A stretch of DNA of 64,000 nucleotides. Source: Erodium maritimum. Taxonomy: Eukaryota > Streptophyta > Magnoliopsida > Geraniales > Geraniaceae. The notes beneath the pieces are model-generated. The model was not told the DNA's origin and did no database searches. It saw nothing but the letters and a program-made list of their open reading frames with translations. Position numbers and translations under genes: made by a program. Shown one piece after another: positions 13,157-24,480 of the stretch (positions within the stretch are counted from its first letter, which is position 1; every line of letters starts with the position of its first letter). The stretch covers positions 17,629,735 through 17,693,734 of the forward strand of contig OY997589.1 in NCBI GenBank assembly GCA_963921825.1, written 5' to 3'.

Positions 13157-16100
13157 GTTTTTTTATCAGCAAAACAAATATATTAAAAATCGTTTCAGAG
13201 ATTGAAAAATCGAAAGATCTTACAGATGAAAGTGGAAGTGAAAAACTAATGAAACCATCTCCTCACACCCAACCAAACCATCCTGAAAATCAACCTAAAA
13301 CAATAACAATAAACAGATGACAAGTACCAAGTTGTACTGAATGTTTGAGCTTGATAGTACTACCCACACTCACTGAACAATGATCCATACCAATATAAGA
13401 TTAGCTTGAAAGAGCTAAATGTCTAAAACCTTTATGCGATATAATAATATGCTTTTGGATGAAATACAATTGCGGGAGGATTAGTCCTTGACAGAATATG
13501 AGCAACTTGGAGATAAGCAATGAAGCAATTTGATAACCTATTTTAACTGAGATGCAGCTACCATAATTGAAGGAGGAGAAGGAGCCATCTGCCTTTGATG
13601 ATTCCTGTCATAATACTAAAGTTGCAGAAGGGGATAATTGTAACCAAACCTAGTTGAAGAAGACCATGACAGACCTGTCAAGATGTGAAGCAGATTATAC
13701 AGTAGAAACAAAACAAGCATGGAACACCTAAAGATGAGCTACCCATACTCATACCCCAAAGTTCCAACTGGAGTGAGGCAGAAACATACCTCAAAAAATT
13801 CCCAAGACAACTCAACCTACAAGAAAACCAATTATCTAATGACATAATCAGAAGTGTGATAGTGAAGAGCTTTCGCTCTGACTTGATTTTCGTGCCCTTT
13901 AAAACCCTAGTTCTCCAACTCCTTCTCCAGCCGCCTCGCTCCTCCACCGTCGGCGAAGGCAGTGGCTTCGTTGCCTCTGCTATTGCCGGCGGTGGGTGAG
14001 CTCCCTTTTCTCCTTCCTAGTTTCCTCTTAGACCTGTTGGTCCTGTGCTGCCCTTTCGTCTCCGGCGTCGGTTTCTTAGTTTTCAGGTGTGGGATGCGTT
14101 TCCCCTACTACTAAGAAGGGGATCGTCGTGGATCTAAGTTTTTTGGTCGTCTTGATGACTGGGTCGTCGCTGAGAACGCTCTCAGCTCGCAGATCTGGAA
14201 AGCCCCTTTCCGATCCTCGCTCGACTTTCTCCTGGTTCGTCGCTGTGGTGTCCAACCACGTCGATATCTGCTGCTGGTTCGCTAGTCGGTGCTGTCGCCG
14301 ACGTTCAAGGTTTGGTCCACCGGAATTTCGGTCCTCGCTCGGATTTCGTCGTTGTGGTGTCCAACCACGTCGGGTTTTGCTGCTGCTGGTTCGCCGGAAG
14401 CTGTTGTCGCCGGCGTTCAAGGTTTTTGTCACCGGAGCCTCGGTCGGGCGTCCACCGGTGCGCTGTTTCGGGATCTGGACTCGGGTGTTTGCGTTTCCTG
14501 GGGTTGCTTCCCTCTTCTTCTTACTGGTATTTATCTTCCCCATAATGCTCTACTTTGTCGATTCCTTTCCTTGTGTCCCGGCTCACCTTTGTGGTGCGAA
14601 ATCGTCGGCTGAGGTTGGCCGCCGGCGAGGGCATGAGGATTTTAGCCCTAGGAAATAAATTGGTTTAGTAGTTTGGTATTGTGGGCTTCGGAGGTTTTTC
14701 TCCGGTTTTGTCTCAGCCGATCGTGGTGATGGCCACCGGCTTTCTCAAGTTCTCTGTCCCGACTATGGGTATAGGGGATTTGTTGAGATGGAAGATGTTC
14801 TATTTCCTTCTTAGTTTTGGGAAGTCAGCTCTTGGGTGGTTTGTGTTCCCAGCTGCTTTTTCAAGTGCTCTTTGGTGGACTATTCAGGTTTTTTCGGCCT
14901 TTTGTTTTGGACTGTTTGAACTTATTGGTACTCTTCCATCCCCATCCTTGCAAACTTGCTTCTGGCTCATTCTGCTTTCATTTGGACATTTGCTCTCATT
15001 CACTCGGCAACTTAATTTCATTCACTCGGTTGCATAATTACAAGGTTACACAAGCATTCACATCGCAGCAAAATCACAAGACTACACAGGGAATTTGCAC
15101 ATTGCTACATTTAATCTTTCTTTGGTTGTGGGGATGGATAGGTTGTATTTAAGCTTCTTTCTTGTTTGTTGTTTCTTTTTTAGACTTTTGTTTCGATCTA
15201 TAGCTGGATTGGGATTCTTGTTCTGTATCTTTCGTCTCAAAAGATAATTTCAATTTGCTTTCGCTGATAAAAAAAAAAAGAAAACCAATTATCTCACCTA
15301 ACACCCTGAACCCAATGACCCAACACACACACAACACCACCCAATGAGACCTTGATCAAGAACAACATACCTAGTTGAAGGCCTGAAAACTAGCAAACTA
15401 CCAAAAGAAATCATATAGTGGGGCTTCAAACATAGCAGCAGCCTTGAAAATCCTCCTAGCCTCGATGAAAATGTTTAGAGAGGGGAGGACTTAAGCACAA
15501 ATAAAACTTAGATCTTTACAACTCTCCAAGAGAAATTTAACCAATCCTCAAGTGTAAAATGATAGTCTTTTGAGAATTTTGACCATTCCCAACTAAAGAT
15601 CTTATAGGCTATTTTAAAGAAAAGTTACTGAGAAGAAATGAATACTCCTTGGAAAATAGCTTCTTTCCTGATAAGCCAAAGGAACCAAAGTGCCACCTTT
15701 AAAATTGAACCCCACACCCTGTTGAATTTTCTAGACATCAATAGAGGCCAAGAGGTAAACATAGATTTGACATTGCTTGGACAGACCCAAGATATTTCCA
15801 CAAATCCATAATGAAGCTCCAAGTTTCCCAAGCTTTAGGGGAATGTAGAAGAATATGTGCCCCATCTTCCAGATCCCAAGAGCAAAGAGGACAGAGTAAT
15901 TGTTGGAAGTTAAGATTCATACCTCTAGAATCCAAAAAACATTTATAAGGGACAACCTCCAAACAAGCTAGCCAGCAAAAAGTTGCGATCTTAGGAGGAA
16001 CACCTGGAATCCATAAAATAGCAGCCCAATCTAGCTCAGAGATGCCTTGAAAGGCAAGTAAACTATATATTTTGCTAAATGTGAAGCCTTTAGCATCTAC

Positions 16101-16618
16101 TACCCAAGATAGAGAATCATCCTCATTGCCTAGATGAATAGAAGTAAGAATTCTTGAGAGAACCCCTCATTCATGCCATTCACAACCTCTAGGATCTCTT
16201 CTGAAGTCCAGATCCTAATCTACTCCATTCCATAAATCAACTATAACCATTCTCTTGGACTTAGTACTAGAATAAAATCTAGGGAAAATAAACTTAAAGC
16301 TCAAGTCTCCCTACCACAAGTCTTCCTAAAAGAGCACTCTATTTCCCCTACCAAGCTACCACTATAAGCCTTTTGACTCCAAACAGATAAGCAAATCTTT
16401 GATCTTTTTAACAAAGCAGTAATATGAGAAATGAAACTTGAACTTCCCACTTCAGTAAAATATGAAAGATCCCCCTCTTTTGGTGTCCAACCAAGTTTTG
16501 CACAGACCACAAATTTCCAGAGAGAATTCTCTTTCAAGGAAAATCTCCACCATCATTTTTCCAGGAGAACAATGTTCATTATCTGCAAGTTTCTAATGCC
16601 TAACCCTCCTTCTGATTC
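13157..16618 (-). mobile_element. 5'-truncated L1-type LINE, interrupted by retroposon B
   Basis: A 13-bp direct repeat TAAATTTGATTCT at 13144-13156 and 16619-16631 brackets the element. T runs next to the left copy (TTTTTTTATCAGC) are the poly-A tail on the minus strand. From 16618 downward the minus strand reads EGGLGIRNLQIMNIVLLEK and then a W-VVCAKLGW block, the end of a plant LINE reverse transcriptase. Near 15960-15740 it shows the zinc-binding domain typical of these ORF2 proteins (CPLC, then HILLHSP). The frame is broken repeatedly. Everything 5' of the late reverse transcriptase is missing, as usual for LINE copies. After removing nested retroposon B the copy is about 2 kb. Confidence 0.78.
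13838..15277 (+). mobile_element. Retroposon B, nested in the LINE, 17-bp target duplication
   Basis: An exact 17-bp repeat AAGAAAACCAATTATCT at 13821-13837 and 15278-15294 flanks a 1.44-kb insertion ending in an A run on the plus strand. The 5' part carries AAAACCCTAGTTCTCC followed by GC-rich, pyrimidine-rich sequence; the 3' part is T-rich and ends TTTCGCTGATAAAAA. A 189-codon open frame (14089-14658) has low-complexity Arg/Ser/Val-rich sequence and no recognised domain. There is no reverse transcriptase, so it is non-autonomous. Its insertion into the LINE makes it the younger of the two. Confidence 0.75.
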
Positions 16619-16745
16619 TAAATTTGATTCTTATTAGTCACAATGTTTGAAGCAAGGTGTAGATGAACATTTGTTAAGCGCCATGACATCTTCGATAATC
16701 ATATTCAGTATATCTTCTACAATTGTGATAATATATTATATACTT

Positions 16746-17584
16746 TCTTTTGACTAAAAAGATACAAAATTTTATTAATATTACATCATTACAGAGGTGT
16801 GCACCAGGGAACAGGCTCCCTGACCACTAGAAAAGAACAAACAAAGAACGAAAAGTCCATAGTTCTTTTTAGCAATATAACTATCACAAACGGTTTTGGA
16901 TTGGGTGCCATATAGGCCGCCATAAAGGCAGGAAGAAAAGATGGGGGATGAGAAAACGGTACTGGAAGTCCAGCTTCGAAACCTGGTCAAGGACTACATC
17001 AGTAGTAGGAGGCAATATATGATTCGGGGTTCCCTCCTAGAAAAATCTTTGATTCTCTGCTCACTAGGCATTGATCCTACAAAGTAAAACTGAATAGAAA
17101 ATAAAAGGTACCCTCCCGATTAGCCAGATCCATCGTGAAAGGGGTTGAGGCGATCGCGGTGGTGGAGGCCAGGGAGAAGGACGCGCCAGCGGCGGCTGCA
17201 GAGACGGTGGCTGCGGCTTCAGGGACGACTCTAGAGACGGCGACATCAGAGTCGGCGACGACATCAGAGACAGCGGCGGCATCAGAGACGGCAACATTGG
17301 AGATGGAAACCCTCGGAGTTGCAGAGAAGGGACCGAACAAGGTCGGGAGACGCTTCATTGATGGCGGGAGAAGGTCAACGTCGCGGTGGTTAAAGGCGGC
17401 TTGAAAGAAATCCTAACAAGAAAAACTTTCGCAGGATCCAAAAGAAAGATGCAAGGGAGAAGATGTATAGAAGAGAGGAACATGGCATAGGCCATGTAAT
17501 AACCATGACCATAGCCATGACTTCTTGGGTGCGGCGGCATAGAGCTCTTGAGAGAGAACTAGGGTTTTTTTTGTATCAGATTTA
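16746..17584 (-). mobile_element. Short LINE-derived retroposon E with 18-bp target duplication
   Basis: The flanks ATAATATATTATATACTT (16728-16745) and ATAATATATGATATACTT (17585-17602) differ at one base. On the minus strand the element starts with a run of A then ACCCTAGTTCTC, matching the 5' motif of retroposon B. It passes through a GC-rich Ala/Ser/Val-coding-like tract (about 17140-17400) and ends with ATATTAATAAAATTTTG near 16780. The gene-like GC tract is probably not a protein gene; both strands are open there. It belongs to the same composition class as A, B, C and D. Confidence 0.68.
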
Positions 17585-17671
17585 ATAATATATGATATAC
17601 TTGTCATTAGTTAAGCCTTAATTGTACTAGAGTCTACCTATGATATGATCAGTATGACCGGACTCTTGTTT

Positions 17672-18629
17672 TTATTTTGATGAAAAACGGGAGGCATCAA
17701 TTTTATATATCAGTCAAAGTGACATACGTACAATCTGATGAAAGCGCACAAGCGAACGATAAATATTACAAACTTTATACTAACTAGCCTATAATATTAT
17801 CGACTCCCTACCGAAACCAGAACGCAAAACAGGGCGCCCTATAACGTGCAAACGTGCACATCAAAAGTGCAACAACGTGCACATCAAAAGTGCAACAACG
17901 TGCACACCAAACTGTGACACATAACGGGCACACCAAACCGTGCAACAAGTGCACACCAAACGTGCAACTAGTGCACAACCAATCTGCACCAAGTGCAGTT
18001 ATTGAAAAGCTGTAAAACAAAAGGAAAAAAAATAAACGTAGCCGATTCAAAGCGCCATCGTCCGAGAAGGGACCTTGACCCGAGGAATCCAGAAAACGCG
18101 AACTCCAGATCCCCGCTAAAGGTAACTGTTCAGGCCGGATTTGCAGCGTGACGAGTTGTCGGAGCTACCCACCACCGCTCAAACCCACCTTGCGCGACCG
18201 TAGGCACCAAAACAGCATCAGCCGGAGACGGACACAAACGTCGAAAACGCTGAAAACCGACGCCAGCCTTGAGAGGAAAGGGGAAAGGTGGATGGGGGGG
18301 GGGGGGGGGATAAGGGGGTTTGAAGAAAGGGGCTACCGGCTAACGGTCCCGACCATGGTTATGGTCGTCTCCGACGACAACAAGCAAGGGGAGGCGGAAA
18401 GGCTAAAAGGAGACAAGGGGAGGACGGCTCGAGCATCATAAGGAAAAGGGAAAAAGGGGAGGGAGGAGGGAGCTGTTGGCAACCATAGCAGAGGGGAGGC
18501 GACGAGGCTAAGGAACTAGGGTTTTCTTGCCATCGCTGGCCACGTAGCAGAGGAGAGACAACGAAGTTAAGGAACTAGGCTTTTGACTGCCGAGAGAAAA
18601 CTGCACAGCTTGAGGGAGAGAACCTTATC
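17672..18629 (-). mobile_element. Short LINE-derived retroposon C with 16-bp target duplication
   Basis: GACCGGACTCTTGTTT occurs at 17656-17671 and 18630-18645 around a 958-bp insertion. T-rich sequence next to the left copy marks the minus-strand 3' end. The 5' side (right) is GC-rich and contains CCTAGTTCC motifs. The interior holds a short tandem repeat (17843-17998) and a 16-base G run (18294-18309). No coding domain is recognisable. Confidence 0.72.
17843..17998 (+). repeat. Degenerate ~20-bp tandem repeat (GTGCAcaccaaa type)
   Basis: About seven imperfect units built around GTGCACAYCAAAMGTGCAAC follow one another inside retroposon C. On the minus strand the units translate to a Cys/Val/His-rich repetitive stretch, which is a by-product of the repeat. 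Confidence 0.7.
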
Positions 18630-18645
18630 GACCGGACTCTTGTTT

Positions 18646-18995
18646 ATTTTTGTAATTAAAAGCAAAAAAAGAAAAGAAAAATACTTGTTACGGGAGTGAT
18701 GTTGATAGGAGTAACATACATGTCCTGAATCAGAACACGAAGTCGCTTCTTTATCCATGCATTTCTGTCCCCATTCCCTTTCCGCTGATATTGACGAGAT
18801 GACCCCAAATGATTAGCATACATTTCAAGCCAAGGTACACAACTTTTCTCAAAAGAAAACTGAAGATTAATCATCACAAACCAATCTCTGTTTTTATCAC
18901 ACAATTTATAATAAGTCCACATCCAACGCATATTGTGGAGTGGAGATACACAAATGAAGGTATGTATTATGGGTATGAGAAAAAGGGTAACTTAA
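18646..18995. other. Spacer and presumed 3' UTR of the SDR-like gene
   Basis: AT-rich sequence without a gene lies between retroposon C and the dehydrogenase stop codon. It probably holds the 3' UTR of the minus-strand gene. No other feature is seen. Confidence 0.4.
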
Positions 18996-20033
18996 TTAGA
19001 AGAATCTAGTGAAGTGGGAAGGTGAGTTGGCGAGGGTGAGATCAACCTCTTGGGTCCACGCGCTCCTGTCCTGCACATGTAGCTGCCAATACGTCTCTGC
19101 CACCGCGTCCGGGTCCATTCCCTCCGATCCTCCAACTCCACCTCTACAACTTGAACTAGAACTAGAACTTGATCCCCTACATTAATTAATTGATTATGTT
19201 TAGCTGGGTTTTAATTAAAAAGTAATTAAGACCCTAGGTATACCTGGGAGGGCCGACCACGCCGTCGATGATGACATGAGCCACATGCACACCTAATGGT
19301 TGAAACTCTCGCGCCAGGCACTGGGCTAGCCCCCTCAGAGCAAATTTCCCACAGCCTAATAATAATTTCATATTTACAACTAGATCGTTGTTAAAGTCTG
19401 ATTCACTTAAAAACTTGACTTAGAATAATACAAGCTAATTAATACTTGGGCTTACACAGTTGAGAGAAGCCGGCAATGCCGTTGAGTGAAGCTGTACATC
19501 CGGTGAAGAGTATCGTCCCCTTACCTCTCTCCACCATTCCGGGGAGAACCTTAATTAATATCAATCAATCAAATATATTAATTAAGATGATGATATATAT
19601 TAATTAGCGTAGAAATAAAAGAATAGTATATAGAAACCTGTTGGGCGCAGTAGAAGGGGCCGACAGAGGAGACGGCGAGGGAGGTCTGGAAGGAGTCGAC
19701 GCGGATGTCGGAGAAGTTGGAAGGGGCGGAGGAGAGAGGGTGGTAGGCGTTGTAGACGAGCACTTCGAGGAAGCCCAGAGAGAGCACGCCTTCGAAGGCC
19801 TCTATCACGCTCCTCGCGTCCGAGCAGTCGATTCGTATCGCAAACACTTGAGCCTTGGCCTCCCTCGCTATCTCCTCCGCCACTCGAGACAGCCTCTCCA
19901 GGTCGCGCGCCAGGATCGCCACCGTGTACCCTTCTTGAGCGAACTTCCTGGCGATCGACCGCCCTAGCTTCGGCCCCACTCCTACAATGGCCGCTATGCC
20001 TCTCGCCGACCCCGTGCTCGCCATGCTCCTCAT
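18996..20033 (-). CDS. Short-chain dehydrogenase/reductase-like protein, 4 exons, about 260 aa
   Basis: Minus-strand exons in order: 20033-19638, 19549-19456, 19355-19244 and 19176-18996. Phases agree and give 260 residues, the usual size of a classical SDR. The Rossmann nucleotide-binding motif is visible as GVGPKLGRSIA near the N-terminus, followed by strand/helix sequence including ILARDLERL and IRIDCSD. The usual NNAG is replaced by YNAYHP. The active-site Tyr-xxx-Lys is altered: at FSQLCCGKFALRG the lysine remains but Leu stands where Tyr is expected, so ordinary dehydrogenase chemistry is doubtful. The C-terminus has a Ser-rich linker then a conserved-looking MDPDAVAETYWQLHVQD block. 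The start was set at MRSMASTG; an ATG 3 codons downstream (20024) or an in-frame one 14 codons upstream (20075) could also serve. Substrate is unknown. A decayed partial copy lies 9 kb away at 28780-29082. Confidence 0.85.
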
Positions 20034-20629
20034 GCTCAAACAACAACTCCTTTTTTTTTTGTATAAAGATTTCACTCACTATCGTAACCAAAACGATTAG
20101 ATATTATCAAGGGAGACAAGTTCGATGGCTTCTTCCATACAAGTTACGGTCATATATCCACGCCGTACGTGGGCTCCAAGCCTTTTACTAAAATAATAAC
20201 GAGTTAGTGTCCGTTTTTCAAAACCTACGGTCTATTCGGTCATTAAATTCACACGATTACTATGCATCTCATCTTTCGTGATAGAACCGAGAATAAATTT
20301 TTAGCAAACAATTATTTAGAGTATTTATGATGATCAAACAGTACGTTATACAAAATAGTGCTTTGCAGGTTCTCAAATAAAATGTGCTCCACAATAGTAA
20401 AAACCGGATAGGAGCCTAGATTGTGAATGAATACTGACTGGATTTGAATTCATATCTTGCTAATTTAATTAAATGTTTTATTATAACAGTAAACATTATA
20501 TAAAATTGAAATAAATTTGGTAAAATTAATTAATAACAACATAACTTAAAATAAATTTTATCCATCCCGAATAATAACACCAAGTACACAATTGTTGCAT
20601 ACAAAAAGATTTCTTCACTCATCGTTGGG

Positions 20630-21942
20630 ATTGAAATGCACTCCAAATCGACCTCATATGTGCTAGATAAGGTCATTTGTAGTTGCCGGTGGATGAAATC
20701 ATTTGTGACACTAAGTCGAGCGTCCACGTACATGTGCTTGGTATTGCAAGGGCCCTCCTCGATGCCATCGTTTTGGTGGTGTCTATTGTGGCATTTCTGG
20801 AGGGGGGTCAAACAACAATTCGTCATCTCCATATTCGTTTCGGTCGCGTTCATCGTCTACACTCATGTTGTGTAGAATGATACAAGTGTGCATGATATCA
20901 GCCACAACGAACTTGCTCCAAACACGGGCGGGACGGGAAATGACGTGACACCATGCTTGAAGAACTCCAAATACCCGTTCAATATCTTTCCGAGCACCTT
21001 CTTGGACCTTAGAAAACAATTTCTGTTTGTTAGTATATGGATGCCGAATAGACTTCACGAACCGACTCCATGATGAGTAAATGTCGTCCACCAAATAATA
21101 AGGTCGGTCGTACCGATGGCCGTTGATCTCGTACTCCATGAAAAGCTAACGTCCCAATATAGCATCGTGGAACAAATGGTTGTTGTTGAGGACGTTGATG
21201 TCGTTGTTCGACCTAGCCATCCCAAAAAAAACCATGCCAAATCCATAAGTCATGGGACGCTACAACCTCCAGCATAATGGTACTTACCCCATGGTGATCT
21301 CCCCGTCCATTGGCTCCCTGCAATGCGGTTGGGCAATTTTTCCACTCCCAATCATGCCGGGGAACCCTCGGGTTTACCACTCTTTGAGTAATCGGTCCAA
21401 GTCCTCCGGTGTGAGTGTACGCTCGTACTCAACCCCGAATACCTCAATGATGGCCTTGCAAAATCTGCGTAAACATTCGAGTATTGTACTTACCCCAATT
21501 CGTAAGGTTTTGTCCAACGAATCGGTCGAGCACCCATACGCAAGCATCTGTATCGCGGAGGTACACTTCTAGTACGTTGATAACCCCGACCGTCCCATAT
21601 CATCCCGTTTCTAAATGAAGCAATTGTCATACTCCGCTACCTTGTCCATCACCCGTTCAAAAAGTGGTCGGCACATACGGAACCAACACCTAAACATAGC
21701 GGGCCCATATAGGGGCTGATCAGAAAAATTAAATAATCCTTCATTAGTTGGCCATGGGCTTTGAGACGACCTCTGGGAATCTCTCGTCGGCAAGGTTCCC
21801 CACGTTCGATCCTCTCCCTTAGAGCGTTGATCCTTGGCATTACTCTATGTATGCCTCTCTCAACCCTTTGTCAGAGTCGCTCTTCAACTAAATGCATTTA
21901 TGCTGCCAACTCCTCATATGATGGACCGTCATCGTCAGACAT
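20630..21942 (-). pseudogene. HARBI1-like transposase of element 1, broken
   Basis: From ATG at 21942 (MSDDDGPSYEELAA) the minus strand reads a plant-type Harbinger DDE transposase. Recognisable blocks in order are GEPCRREIPRGRLKAHG, LYGPAMFRCWFRMCRPLF, AIIEVFGVEYERTLTPEDLD, RPYYLVDDIYSSWSRFVK and RKDIERVFGVLQAWCHVIS. The last is followed by ADIMHTCIILHNMSVDDE and a C-terminal piece near 20700. The order and spacing match the family. There are several in-frame stops (early ones after EELAA and VEERL) and at least three frame changes, so it cannot make a working transposase. Confidence 0.85.
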
Positions 21943-22285
21943 TTTGTAGCGAGATTGAGGAGAGAAATTTGGTAGAAAAATGTAGAGAAGTTGTAGAAGT
22001 GTTGGTGGTTTGAGAATGGGGTATGGGGTATTTATAGGGTTAGAATTTAGGGTTCTACTAAATTAAAAAAAAAGAGCTGTTGATATCCGACCGTTTACTA
22101 AGGTCAGAATTTTTTTCCGAAATGGACACTTGTTGAACGGGGAGAGGCTGTCGGCGCGATGCGGTTTGCACGACCAGCGAACCGTAAACCCGGGGCCCGA
22201 GTCACGCGTCGACCAGCGAACCACGTTTTTGCGGTTTGCGGGATGCAAAATCGTCGCGTTTCAGCGCGACAACCTTTGTCCCGTG

Positions 22286-22303
22286 AACCGCAAAAATGCG
22301 GTT
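22286..22303. repeat. Subterminal hairpin of Harbinger element 1
   Basis: AACCGCA and TGCGGTT face each other around a four-base loop. GCGGTTTGC copies lie at 22161-22169 and 22231-22239. Element 2 has an equivalent hairpin near 31905-31925. Short subterminal repeats of this sort are candidate transposase-binding sites. Confidence 0.5.
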
Positions 22304-22349
22304 GCGTTCGCAGGTCGCACAACGGACCGTAGTGTTGTAGGTGCTCTTA

Positions 22350-22770
22350 AACAATTGGAAGAAGGAGTGAGTAAAAGAGAATACAATCTTCTTTTCTCGA
22401 AATTAGGATTATCCTCGTCAGTTGTTGTAGTCACCATGTCAACCTACTTCTCCCGCACATTTCTTCCTCCTGTTTCATCGTCAGCCAGCCGAAGCCAGCC
22501 CCCATCCCGTTAACAACACGTAGGCCTCCCTGTAGACATAGGGGAAATGGCCCCCATATGGACGTTGATTGTGTATCGAGGCAATCCGGCCACCTTAAGG
22601 GAAGTCACGAGACCGGGACCGTCACTCCTAGATGCACTCTAGGGCTCGACCGCGGTAGAGGATATCCAATGTCACTTCGAGGAAGATTGTCTCCTTCAAG
22701 CGAGGGATGTCAAACAACTCAGCCAAGAACCATGAGTTGGCCCCGGTGCAAGGAGATGGTTGAATGGTGG
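22350..22770. other. Gene-less sequence into which the first solo LTR inserted
   Basis: No gene or element is recognisable. Short frames with Pro/Ser/Arg bias are present. The sequence appears to resume at 25932 after the LTR. Confidence 0.35.
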
Positions 22771-24480
22771 TGTAATAACCACTCCCGGTCAACGCTAGTC
22801 AAACCTGCGAAAAACAGGAAAATTTAAAATTTTAAGACGGACACTTAATTTAACCTAAATTGACCCCGAGGATCATGCCGGACTTAAGTTGACCCCGTTA
22901 TCGACCAAAATGAGTTCCAGGGGACTCAGGGCAACTTTCTGTTCATTTTGGGAAATGTTGACTATTCGCTGGAAAAGTCAACCGAGCGACGTTTTGGTCC
23001 ATTCGAGGGCCGTTTTGGATCCAAAAAGCTTAGCCGTCATCGCAGCGGTCTTAGTTGAGCCGTTTCCTTGTAGCCCGCCAAGTTTCGTAATTTCTTGGGA
23101 AAAGTGTCCGTTCGGGGCCCGAAACGTCCGATTTTCACGAATCTGATTGGAAAATATCTAGTAGATATTTTTCAAAAGGTGTGGGACCCACCTTGCCACT
23201 TGTCCAACAAATGGTGGTGTTAGTTTTGGGGGGGAAATAAAGATGAGGGGTACATGGGGGTTCGGCCAAGGTGGTTTCAAAGAGAGAAAAAAAAATAGAA
23301 GTGAGAGGTTTAGATAGAGAAGGAGTAGGAGAAGAAGAGAGAAAGGGGAAAACCTAGGGTTTGGGTGCTACTATTCACGTCATCCCACCCTTGGATCGTC
23401 TCAAGGAAAGGAGCAATCTAGTTCCCCTCGTCTTCCTCTTGGGTAAGAACCAAACCGATTGTTGTTTTGATAATTTTCACATGTTAGGGTTTGGTTATAA
23501 TTGATGAGTTAGGGTTGTAGTGAGGTTGGGGGTTTGTTAGAGACGTTTTGGAGGCGTTGGGAGGTGAGATTGAACGTTTTCCAGCGACCGGGAGCTCGGG
23601 AGGAGCCCCGGCCACCATAGGAGGTGGCTGGCCGGAGCTAGGGCCGGCCACCACCATGGTGGCCGAGCCCCATTGAAACCCTAGGGCCCACGACCAAGTG
23701 GGCCGGGCGGGGCCCACGTGGTCGGGTGATCGGGTTTAGTGTTCGGGAGGTTTAAAACGTTCCCCGGACCATTTATCCTTAACCGAATCAAAAATTGGAA
23801 TTAAATTGGAAAAGTTGTAATTAACGGGTTTCAGAAACTTTAAACGAAAATTAATCGACTCGGAAGTCGGAATTCGATCCCGTCAAGTGCATTGGGATCC
23901 TTGAAATATTCCAAGACCGTAGAAACGAAAACGGAAATTTGTGGAGCCCCGGAAGGGCATTTACAAAACCCGGGCAGATTCGTCATGACGGGCGAATCGG
24001 GCCTTTACGGGTCCCTTATCGACAATGTCGAGTATTTGGGGAGTTTGGGAGTGATCGACATTGTCGGGGTTAAGTTTGGGCATCAAGTTTAATGATTTTC
24101 AGTTTATTCCTGCGAGTGGTTAAGTGCATTTAAATTGTGTTCTTTTAGATCGTGCCACGGACCGAGGCAAGGGAAAGCTGGGTGAGTGACTGAGATCATC
24201 ACCGGAGCTCGTTGGTTGGCTTTTGGAGAACACGCACAAGATAGGGAAAAGTAGCCGGATCTCGGCCCTGACTAGGGAAAGTTAACAGTAGAATTGCATG
24301 TGACACCGGGGTGTCGTGGGTTAATTAGGTTTATCGAATATTAGAAAGGCATGATACAGGAGTGTAGCGTTTATGAGAAAAGCATGTGACACTTAGCAGT
24401 GTCGTAGGAGCAGAGAACTTAGCGATATTAGGATCACTGGAGGCAAATGACCATGCCCGGAGGTTGACTGTTTAATTTAT

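Larger units (their letters stand above)
20319..22346 (-). mobile_element. PIF/Harbinger DNA transposon 1, transposase only
   Basis: The right end is GTGCTC followed by TTA (22347-22349). The left end is a decayed counterpart starting GAGTATTTATGATG, preceded by TTA (20316-20318). A 3-bp TTA/TAA duplication is the PIF/Harbinger norm. The right inverted repeat (minus strand GAGCACCTACAACACTACGG) resembles the end of a second element at 29701 (GAGCATGTACAATGGG). The subterminal sequence is also shared between the two elements. The 2.03-kb copy encodes a broken transposase but no Myb-like ORF1, so it is a deletion derivative. Confidence 0.75.

Noticed and set aside
14089-14658. 189-codon open frame as a possible novel gene
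   Set aside because: It lies inside a retroposon with an exact 17-bp duplication and A tail, and has low-complexity composition and no domain.
17064-17404. Ala/Ser/Val-rich frames on both strands
   Set aside because: Both strands are open because of a GC-rich repetitive GCN-type tract within retroposon E; no homology was recognised.
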